A stretch of 26,514 nt of DNA, taken from Perkinsus olseni. Its lineage: Eukaryota; Perkinsozoa; Perkinsida. The stretch spans positions 1 to 26,514 of the forward strand of contig JABANN010000479.1 in assembly GCA_013115125.1 (NCBI GenBank). Direction: 5' to 3'. Below the pieces are notes generated by a model, which saw only the letters and a list, made by a program, of their open reading frames with translations, did not search any database and was not told where the DNA came from. Positions 19,277 to 26,514 of the stretch are shown here, piece after piece. How positions within the stretch are numbered: the first letter of the stretch is position 1; each line of letters opens with the position of its first letter. The translations under genes and the position numbers were made by a program.

Positions 19277-19600
19277 TCAGCCTGTTGAATTGGCTTTCCT
19301 CATCAAGCAGAGGAATGTTGCTCTCAGACCGTTCAACACACCATAGCTACAATGTGGTTCGCAGCAATTTCTGTCATGAAAAGGGGTGCCTTCGCACCCG
19401 ATGAGCAGCCAGTAATTGCTCGTGGGGGGCGCAGCTGTCTGAAGCGGATCATTACTGTATTTGGTGCGCTCCTCAGTGGTACAATAGGCTGCGCATGACT
19501 CAATCAAGGTGTAGTTCAAACGGCAGTCTAGACCATCCGATGCAGCCCAACTGCGCTGTACTCGTAGCTCGTTATGAGCAGCCACCGTGACTACCACCAC
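19277..19600 (-). CDS. possible exon of a Cys-rich secreted protein
   Basis: An open frame encodes a Cys-rich stretch (GLDCRLNY, ESCAAYCTTEER, LLIGCEG, DRNCCEPHCSYG, FLCLMRK) after a hydrophobic Val-rich start. There is no ATG at its head (the frame begins with GTG codons), so an upstream exon would be needed. Pattern and Cys number (nine) suggest an extracellular domain, but the family is not recognised and chance cannot be excluded. Confidence 0.3.
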   Translation of the reverse strand: MVVVTVAAHNELRVQRSWAASDGLDCRLNYTLIESCAAYCTTEERTKYSNDPLQTAAPPTSNYWLLIGCEGTPFHDRNCCEPHCSYGVLNGLRATFLCLMRKANSTG

Positions 19601-19609
19601 TACCGCGGG

Positions 19610-21907
19610 TCGAGAGGAAAGCTCCTTATCGTATCATTCGCTGCTATAGCGTAACGATATACGTACGCTCCTGAAGAGTCAGAACGACAAACGTGCCGGT
19701 CCCTCAAGGCTGCTTGTCATGGGGACGTAATGCGTCACTTGTTGAAGTCATTGACCACATGCGAGTACTGCAGCAACCATCGTGAAACTTCTGCCGCGGT
19801 TTCCTCTCTCCGGTCGTGCAAACAGCGCATTCGTTAATAATAGTTCTGCGCATGCAGCGATAACTTCGTTGATCGAGTCTCGTTGCCATGCCTCCTCGAA
19901 GAAGGCATCGCCTCCTTCCTGACAACCAGGCTGCGTTTGAGTGGTACGCAGCACGACCCACAGCACGCGTGTCGACCGTGACGCTATGGCTAACGGGCCA
20001 GCTCCCAGAGGGGAGTTGGAAAGGATTGACCGTCATGTGCCTCGCGAATCCATCCTTCTCGTTGAGTCCAACCTCGGCGGCTAGTCTCGAGGCGCGCCAC
20101 ACTTGGCGGCTGGTTTGCCATTGCACATGGACCGAACGATGAGTCTCTCGTGCCGTCAGTGTGCTGGTTAGTCTGTAGCCTGTCATTTCTCTGCGTTCCT
20201 AGCAAGTCTTTTGGAACATGCTTTCGTCTCGTCTCTTGTTGACCTGGACGCTCCACCTCTCCCTGTTCTCTGACGCTGAACAGTCCCTCGGTCGTCCCCG
20301 AGCTCTCTCCTTGAGCCCTGTACTTTGTGATCGAGATCGTGAAGATTACTCCCCGTGTCTCTCTTGCGAGCCTCAATGCTCGTGCATCGACAATGTTCCA
20401 GAGCAAACAGGAGTTCATCACGACTGCATATGTCGATGTCCTTATTAGTCGCTCCCATTCCGCTGAGGGAAGCGAGGACCGAAGCTTTGATGTCACCAAG
20501 AGAACCCTACCCTCTCCTCGTTCAAACCTTCCCCCGTCACGTGGCTCTAACCGATGCAGTGTCGCCTCCCCGGCACCCATCCTGGTGCCCGGACATTCTT
20601 TATCCGTCCGGAATTATGTTGCCTCAGCCGTTACGGGTGCAGAGACCATCTGTATCTTTCCCAGCTGTTCGAAGATTCGCCGGTCTGCCGGCGATTCCCA
20701 GGTAGGTTTCGTTTCATCATTCATATCGATCCTGCGTTGCCGGAATCCCGCATACCCTAATCCGGGTGTTACTGAGAACAGCTAGGAACTTTTCGTTCGA
20801 TAGGAAGGCTACTGTCTCGAAAGTTAGTGATTCAATAAATACTATTGATTGAATACAAGCTACCTTCATTACTGCAGAGTACTGCATCATGGAATCGACG
20901 TCACCTACGAGTACGTGCGGTTGTTGTGCTGCCATTCGGGTGTGTCAGGTGGTGACATAGGACTCAACACACAGGAAGAGACGTGCTAAATCATCTAAAA
21001 GCCATCTACATCCATGTATTCGATGGTGGAAGTGTATAGTCTCGAGCACAGCGGAGCGAAGCGCATCAGCGGTGCTGCCCGACTTGAGCTGCTCATTTCA
21101 GCTTCTGTGAGCGGAGTTGCGCAACTAGGACCTACTAGAGTTTGTTCAACGTCTCGCGGAAGCTTTGATCATCCTCGCAGAAAATAGGTGTGTTGGGACA
21201 CACTCGTAACAGTAACTGGTTAGAGCAGCACAGCTTGCTTGGACGAAAGCTCAGACCGTGCACTAGGGTCCTGCACGGGTTGACACTTGCAGCTAGCTGA
21301 GGACGACAGAGTTGTGTGCCACAAAATAGGGGACGATCAAGGTGAGGTAACGACTCCGGCTCGGACTGTGCCTCAAAGCACACGAGCTTCCCAAGACGCG
21401 CGCATGATTCCAGCGGGTATCGTTCAACTGATGAAGGCAGTCCAGAATGACAGAACGCTCTAGTCCGGCCGATGCGCCGGACGAGATGGAAATCACAGCA
21501 GACTTCAACGAAGCACCCTCGACAATAGATTAGTGCTCCAGCGAGGCGTTACAACTGGCCCTACGCCTGGTCAGCTCCCGGGGCGATGTGGGATCAGGCC
21601 TGCGTAGGGATGGCTGCGTAGTCCAGCACTAACTAGAGCAGTTTTCGAGTTACTCTCTGAACGGGAATTGTCGAGGATTACTCAACGCCACAAAGCCGAG
21701 CAACCAATCGTCGCCTTCTGCTGGCTGATGCCGAGCAAGGGAAGGAGATTCTCCTACCTTGGCGACAATCGCTTGGGACCTCGTCATTCTCCAAGCCCCC
21801 CGTTGAGCATAAGCATGCCTAGAATACTCCAGACTACTGAAGGTAACGCAACACATCAGACACAACGACACGAATGATAGCAGTATTGTAGAGATCGATA
21901 CTCATCA
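19610..21907. other. gene-poor stretch of ~2.3 kb
   Basis: Several open frames of 70-196 codons overlap on both strands (for example 19990-20580 minus and 20327-20785 plus). They conflict with each other, lack domains and show no splice structure. A minus-strand frame at 21135-21383 is Cys-rich (CGTQLC, LCCSNQ, RVCPN) but too short to judge. I support no gene here. Confidence 0.4.
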
Positions 21908-22379
21908 TCACCCCTCGATCGGCTCTGACTCCACAACCGTTGTTTCCTCTTTCTCCTCATCGCCAGACTGAATATCTTCTGACCTCGGATTGTGCTTGAG
22001 TAAGTACTCAGCTACGAACGACACTGGGTCCTCGGGCCTCTCCCTCGCAACAGCATCAAGCGCTGGCACCAAAACTGGTACAAGATTCTCATCCAGCCAT
22101 TGCCGAAGGGGCAGCTGCTCCTTCTCGGGGGCCGGGGCCGGCTTCTCTGCGACCTTCTCTATCTCAGCGGCCGCCTTGCCGTCACTATGAGCTTCGCTCT
22201 TCCCTAATAGACTAGAGATGAGCATTGCTGGTGGGCCAATGACTACTACCCTCCTCCGGCTCGGGTCGAGTCTCTTCATTCTCTGCTGGTGAAGATTCCT
22301 CCACAGTCTTCTCCTCAGCATCAGGAGGAGGATCTGCGGCGGCAGTAGGTTCGTCGGGCTTCTCTGCACTTGACGACAT
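21908..22379 (-). CDS. DPY30: DPY30-like subunit of H3K4 methyltransferase complexes
   Basis: Two exons, 22379-22250 and 22203-21908 (46-nt intron, phase 1), give 141 residues. Residues about 76-115 form a Dpy-30 motif: LRQWLDENLVPVLVPALDAV then RERPEDPVSFVAEYLLKHNP, the helix-loop-helix that dimerises and binds Ash2L-type partners in COMPASS complexes and AKAP-like proteins at cilia. Long acidic Glu/Pro-rich tails flank it on both sides, longer than in animal DPY30 (about 99 residues). ATG at 22379 is 9 nt after an AG preceded by cgatttt, a good leader acceptor. It lies 123 bp downstream of the SNAPC4-like stop on the same strand. Nuclear or ciliary role cannot be separated from sequence. 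Confidence 0.87.
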
Positions 22380-22388
22380 TCAAAAACG

Positions 22389-22390
22389 CT
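22389..22390 (-). promoter_or_regulatory. candidate trans-splice acceptor before DPY30
   Basis: On the minus strand cacgattttcag precedes the DPY30-like ATG by 9 nt, with no upstream coding exon. With only 123 bp to the SNAPC4-like gene, leader trans-splicing of a closely spaced transcript is plausible. Confidence 0.4.
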
Positions 22391-22501
22391 GAAAATCGTG
22401 AGTTCACGATTGAGTTAGTAACTAACTGTTAGTCAAGACCATGTTCAATATCATGAATCTTAGGTCGATTATGGCACTTAACACAAAAGGTCAGAATGAT
22501 A

Positions 22502-24690
22502 CTAAGATACTTCCGAATTTGACTTGCTAGTACTAGACTCAATAATATCAATGGCATTCTCAATGCTCGCTACCGCCCCAAAAATACACTCATCCACTAA
22601 CTCTCTGCCACCGTGACCAACCCCATTGGCCTCTCCTGCTTTCTTCTTCGGCCGGGGTTGCCGTCGAGCTCGCTTCGCTGGTCGGGGAGCCGGCAGCGGT
22701 GGCGGCGGTGCCTCCTCTTCCGTGACGTCATGGAGCAATTGAAAGTCACTCGGTAATATTTCCGGGCGTTCATCCGGGTTCAACCCCCCTCGCAGTATCG
22801 TCCGCATAGCCTCTCGCTCTTCTTTAATTTTTCGTTTCTCCTCCTCATCGCCAATCTCGTCCCATTTTCTCAGCAGGAAATTGTCCGACCGTTTCACGAA
22901 GCGCTGACTTATCAAAGACCATCGCGGACCAAACTCTACCACCAGCGCTCTCAAAAGTTCCGACTCTTCCTCCGTCCACGCCGCCTGGTCGAACCCCAGT
23001 GACTCTTGTCTCACTTTCTCGTACCGTTCCCGACAGGACGTATTGGCCCGGTTAGGGATGAGCTGCGCCACCACCGTCCAATCTAGATGGTCATCTCCAA
23101 TCATTTTTACGGCCAACTTGAGTCGTTTATTCTCTTCCGTCGTCCACGTAGAAGCCTGACCCCGCTGACTCCCCGCGGACAGAATCCTGTGACGCTGCCG
23201 AAGCTGTGGAGCCTGGTGGCCAGTGCCCATCTGGAAAGCGATCTCATTCCAGCATCCCGGCCCATGCCGCTCGGCAAGCCTCATCAGCATCTCGTCCTGC
23301 TCGGGAGTGAAGGTCCTGGGGACCAGCTTAACGTCGAGACTGCGAGAGTACCTGAGTAATCAGGCCTTTGAAAGGTCGGCGTAGGAGAATGACGACCCAC
23401 CTTTGAAAACACGTACAGGGCGTTCGATTGGTGCCCAGTTCCGCTGCAATTGCTGGCCAATCAAGGCCTTGGTGAGCCTCCGCGATGTAGTACAACCGAA
23501 GGTCCTCGTCCTGTCACACGATGTTCAAATCGTCGTGATTGATTTCATTGACGCCATGAGAGAACTGGTGTCGACTGACTACCGTGAGCGAAGACGATCG
23601 GCAACAAAAACATCCGCGGACTGCCAGTGAGAGGAAGAGGAGCTCGATGGTCGTAAAGTCGCTTAACTTGTTCCATTCAACCATTCATGCTTCATTCGTT
23701 ATCAAAAGTACAAAACGTGAGATACTTCACCGCCCCCTGAAGGCCATTACTACCTTATTGAACTCGGAGGTGTTGATGCCAGGGGCCAGATGATGCTGCC
23801 ACAGCGCTCTTGCACAGGCCGGGGTTCGACAGTGTCGCCACTCCTGCGCCTGCTTTCCCACTCTACTAGTCAGCAACTCGTAAACTCTGTGCCAGTCTAT
23901 CTCCACCACGATGTTCATGTCAGTAGCCAGCTCCTCGACCTCGTTATAGTCATTGCAGGAGCCCACCTGTGTCACGATAATCAAGTGCCCACCATCACCA
24001 GCCGACCTACCATCTGATGGATCTTCGCCCGAACTTCCGGGGTGTACTCCTCTCCACCTCCATTGGCCTGCAATATCGAGTCCAACAGGCCCTCCTTCAC
24101 TGTCTCGACCACCGCCCACTCGACGCCCTCTCGATCCTGACAGCAACGGTGAAAAGCAGGGAGGTGACCGGCGTGATGACTACATCCTTTTCCTCCCGCG
24201 ATAAAGGCCTTGTTGCACTGAGTGGCCGTAGCTGAGCAGCAGCATACTTATCCCTCTCATAAGCCTCAACCAACTCTGGCGGCCGATTCCGATCGTTGGT
24301 GATACAGTCGGGTCTGAGATAGACAGATTGTGAGGGTGTAGGGGTGCTTTTGAACGCAGGTTGACGATGGAGTGGTAGGGAAACGGCCCACCGCCCCAGC
24401 ACGCACGAGCAGTTTTACCTCAGCGATTGATACCAACGTTTTGGCTTCCGCCTGGTAGATAGGTCCTCTTCGTTCATGAAATCTGTGAGTGTTTTCTTAT
24501 GGCCTTCCAACCTCTCTTGTATCCGTTTGTTATTGTCCGAGCATTTCCTCAAGCTCTTCAAGATACCATCGATGTTTGCGATGTAATCATTATTCAACTT
24601 AGCAGCGCTGTCCAAACCCGCCGCTTGACTGGCAGAAGCTGACGCACTCACGGCCTCCTGGACCCGCCGAGCCTGTCTTCTAGTACGCAT
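22502..24690 (-). CDS. SNAPC4: SNAPC4-like Myb-repeat snRNA-promoter factor
   Basis: Exons 24690-24419, 24313-24184, 24136-24011, 23966-23754, 23510-23401 and 23351-22502 join in phase to about 566 residues. SNAPC4 (SNAP190) is the large DNA-binding subunit of SNAPc, which recruits RNA polymerases II and III to snRNA genes. The N-terminus (LNNDYIANIDGILKSLRKCS) resembles the SNAPC4 helix that binds the small subunit. Then come VVEIDWHRVYELL, like the segment before the human Myb half-repeat, and successive Myb repeats: DEDLRLYYIAEAHQGLDWPA, FTPEQDEMLMRLAERHGPGC-W, WTTEENKRLKLAV-LDWTVVA, and AAWTEEESELLRALVVEFGP-RW. The tail is basic (RPAKRARRQPRPKKK). The start of the first repeat (its expected Trp) is missing, so a small exon may hide in the 243-nt gap 23753-23511. 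The human protein is much longer. Confidence 0.8.
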
Positions 24691-24787
24691 GATGATGCAG
24701 GAGCGAACGACGACTGCTTTCAGGGCGTCCTCTTGCTCTCTAGCCCTATCTTGCTCTCTCTCAACGCCCAGTGAGCATGATCCATGA

Positions 24788-25420
24788 TGTGAGTAAATGA
24801 GAACTGTCTACTTTTTGTGCTGTTATTGTGATCTCCTAAGCGTATCTTAGCGTAGCTAGTAGCGATAGCATCGTTCCCATTATACATCATAATTATCATA
24901 TTGTCTCTCCCAATCTACTGATTGAGTTATCTGGTCACATTTTGGTGCCCAGACCCAGGAACTTCGTGTACAACCACTGTGTTATGTCTGCTCTTAAATT
25001 TGAGCAAGTACTTAAACGCTTCCACGGCAATTCCTCTGAGGAAAGCTGGGAGCAATGGGCTAAGAAGTTTTCGTTGGTGGCGTCCTTACAGAATTGGTCC
25101 GACGCCGATCAGGTCAAGTACTTACCGTTGTTCTTAGAAGGTCAAGCTTGGGATGTGTACTCGCAGTTGACTCCTCGTTCTACTTCTACAAAGGAGGCCT
25201 TGTTTTCTGCTATGGCGTCGGCTTTCGACCCGTCGCCATCAGAAGCGTGGAAGGCCTTCCAGGATCGTAAATACCAACAAGGTGAATCAGTAGATTGGGA
25301 GAGACAATATGATAATTATGATGTATAATGGGAACGATGCTATCGCTACTAGCTACGCTAAGATACGCTGAGGAGGCCACAATAACAGCACAAAAAGTAG
25401 ACAGTTCTCATTTACTCACA
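24788..25420 (+). mobile_element. fossil LTR-retrotransposon fragment with inverted LTR copies
   Basis: Left LTR 24788-24939 (152 bp, TGTGA...TCACA ends), then a primer-binding-site-like tggtgcccagacccagg (24943-24959), then the N-terminal part of a gag gene from ATG 24984 to about 25284 (ALKFEQVLKRFHG, WEQWAKKFSLVA, LFLEGQAWDVYSQL, typical of Ty3/Gypsy-like or related gag). The right end, 25285-25420, is an inverted partial copy of the LTR. ATGA flanks both outer ends (24784-24787 and 25421-25424), as a target duplication would. It is broken: no pol was seen. LTR arms differ at only a few positions, suggesting a young age. Family beyond LTR retrotransposon is uncertain. Confidence 0.8.
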
Positions 25421-25424
25421 ATGA

Positions 25425-25866
25425 TCCAGCATTGCTGGACAAGCATCATTAACCTCTCCGGTGCTCGAACTGAAGCTTATTCATTCCATGATCGAGTTTC
25501 CATCCTAGCATTTCTACGTTGCCGCTCCCTTCGCCTACTAGCGATTTCCCTAGGCAGTCTAACTGCCTCATACGGCAGTGCATTGCGTGTTACTATTAGT
25601 AACTTACTAACACGGTGTTAGTAAGGGGACCATGTTCTATAATGACTTCGCATCATTGATCTGTGGCTTGGTTAATCCAACGTTATGTACTCTCAACTAA
25701 AGCCAGAAAGATGTCATTCAACAGCAAGATTGTTCTCATGTAATAATGCAGAGATGCTAAATGCCGATTGCAACCTCCTTCACACTTACTTCCGCCGCGT
25801 CTCGACTGCTGTACCTACAGGTTCACGGTTCACTGCTAGCTTCTACTCAAGACAGAAGAGGAATTC
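25425..25866. other. no recognisable gene
   Basis: Short frames only. A small palindromic stretch, ctattagtaacttactaacacggtgttagtaag, lies near 25595. Nothing else is supported. Confidence 0.4.
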
Positions 25867-26139
25867 CTACCCGTATCCCTGTTCGAGGTCTGCCTCATCT
25901 CGCGGGAGCGTTCTGTCCAACAGCTTCTTGAGTAGGCAGATCTGGATGATACTGCCGATCAAACAAGCCACAGTGACGGCCGCGAGGATCCCAAGCAGTG
26001 CCACTGGCCACTCGGAGCAGCCATCTGATGTACTGTGGTCGTCAGATGGCGGATTGTCGTCAGCCTTGGCAGTCCTGAGGAGTAAGCTACTTACTGTAAG
26101 TAGATGTGCTGGACGAAAAAAGCTGGAACCCCCAGCCAT
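25867..26139 (-). CDS. small single-pass membrane protein
   Basis: A 90-residue frame has a probable signal peptide (about 1-26, ending LLRTAKA), a short acidic Ser/Asp-rich ectodomain (residues ~27-43, DDNPPSDDHSTSDGC), a strong transmembrane segment (WPVALLGILAAVTVACLIGS, about 44-68) and a basic then acidic cytoplasmic tail (KKLLDRTLPRDEADLEQ). The type I layout suggests a surface or endomembrane protein. Family not recognised. A palindrome cttacagtaag inside the signal region could act as splice sites, so the start exon is not certain. Confidence 0.5.
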   Translation of the reverse strand: MAGGSSFFRPAHLLTVSSLLLRTAKADDNPPSDDHSTSDGCSEWPVALLGILAAVTVACLIGSIIQICLLKKLLDRTLPRDEADLEQGYG

Positions 26140-26173
26140 TGTATCAAGGACTTACTGTTGCTTGCTCGGCGCA

Positions 26174-26514
26174 TCAGTCGTCGGCCCCGTAGCACTGTTG
26201 GACAGATCCTGTCCTCCTGCAGCCGGAGTCGAGCTCCATGGGCCCTCGAGCCTGATACTGGACAGGTCCAGCTCCTCCGTAGGGCTCCATGGGCCCTCGA
26301 GCCTGATACTGGACAGGTCCAGCTCCTCCGTAGGGCTCCATGGGCCCTCGAGCCTGATACTGGACAGGTCCAGCTCCTCCGTAGGGCTCCATGGGCCCTC
26401 GAGCCTGATACTGGACAGGTCCAGCTCCTCCGTAGGGCTCCATGGGCCCTCGAGCCTGATACTGGACAGGTCCAGCTCCTCCGTAGGGCTCCATGGGCCC
26501 TCGAGCCTGATACT
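26174..26514 (-). CDS. C-terminus of a 17-residue tandem-repeat protein (partial)
   Basis: The frame is open from the window edge to a stop at 26174-26176. It consists of repeats of MEPYGGAGPVQYQARGP (17 residues, five and a half copies visible) followed by a short unique tail with two Cys (SGCRRTGSVQQCYGADD). Gly/Pro/Tyr/Gln-rich repeats of this kind are disordered and occur in adhesive, cell-wall or phase-separating proteins; which applies is unknown. The N-terminus lies beyond the window. It is 34 bp upstream of the small membrane protein on the same strand, and may be its 5' neighbour or part of the same transcription unit. Confidence 0.55.
   Translation of the reverse strand, partial: YQARGPMEPYGGAGPVQYQARGPMEPYGGAGPVQYQARGPMEPYGGAGPVQYQARGPMEPYGGAGPVQYQARGPMEPYGGAGPVQYQARGPMELDSGCRRTGSVQQCYGADD
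26233..26514. repeat. 51-bp tandem array, units identical
   Basis: Units of 51 bp starting gctccatgggccctcgagcc repeat about 5.5 times up to the window edge. By eye, no base differs between the complete units. The period is a multiple of three and the array stays open in the coding frame. Confidence 0.9.

Noticed and set aside
19704-20580. Two overlapping minus-strand frames of 160 and 196 codons
   Set aside because: They conflict with each other and with plus-strand frames, have no recognisable domain and no signal peptide or splice structure; chance open frames in GC-rich DNA.
20327-20785. 152-codon plus frame with some protein-like stretches
   Set aside because: No known motif, and the overlapping alternative frames are equally open.
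25867-26514. Joining the repeat protein and the small membrane protein into one gene
   Set aside because: A stop codon at 26174 precedes any usable donor, and the downstream frame has its own ATG and signal peptide.

Overview
The window looks like nuclear DNA of an intron-dense unicellular eukaryote, most likely an alveolate of the Perkinsus type (inference). The evidence is: (i) genes can be rebuilt only by removing many very short GT-AG introns; the SF3B3 gene has 22 introns averaging about 53 nt and the PhzF gene has 8 averaging about 47 nt; (ii) several start codons lie only 9-17 nt after a pyrimidine-rich AG, as expected for spliced-leader trans-splicing; (iii) host gene families are eukaryotic while several secreted or membrane proteins look lineage-specific. 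No rRNA, tRNA or CRISPR was found.

Layout. 1-73 is the edge of an LTR copy. 74-5250 is gene-poor: two convergent genes of one apparently undescribed family (signal peptide, N-P-[FY]-x-R-F-S-x-x-W-W-x-W-E-x-x-C module, Thr/Pro-rich stalk, hydrophobic GPI-like tail on a separate exon; 774-1230 + and 4317-4870 -) bracket a decayed secreted-protein gene, a degenerate ~21-bp repeat and a cluster of DNA hairpins. 5249-16022 is a compact run on the minus strand: a basic coiled-coil protein with CTFxP/Y-R-x-x-x-W repeats, SF3B3 (U2 snRNP SF3b subunit 3; 23 exons), a PhzF/PBLD-family protein (9 exons) and a RINGv (MARCH-type) membrane ubiquitin ligase. The last is head-to-head with a plus-strand BIRC6/UBE2O-type E2 ubiquitin-conjugating gene (16023-18620). 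18621-21900 is gene-poor, with a long hairpin and one weak Cys-rich reading frame. 21908-24690 holds DPY30-like and SNAPC4-like (Myb-repeat snRNA-promoter factor) genes in tandem on the minus strand. Just upstream of SNAPC4 is a fossil LTR-retrotransposon fragment (24788-25420) whose LTR copies are inverted relative to each other and whose outer ends carry a 4-bp target duplication. The right end carries a small signal-peptide plus transmembrane protein and the C-terminus of a 17-residue tandem-repeat protein whose 51-bp DNA units look identical.

Functional links. The housekeeping genes cluster around RNA and chromatin (SF3B3, SNAPC4 for snRNA transcription, DPY30 for histone H3K4 methylation complexes) and ubiquitin (a RINGv E3 and a large E2 sharing a 283-bp divergent promoter region). 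Exon boundaries were worked out by hand from reading phase and remembered family sequences; no search was run.
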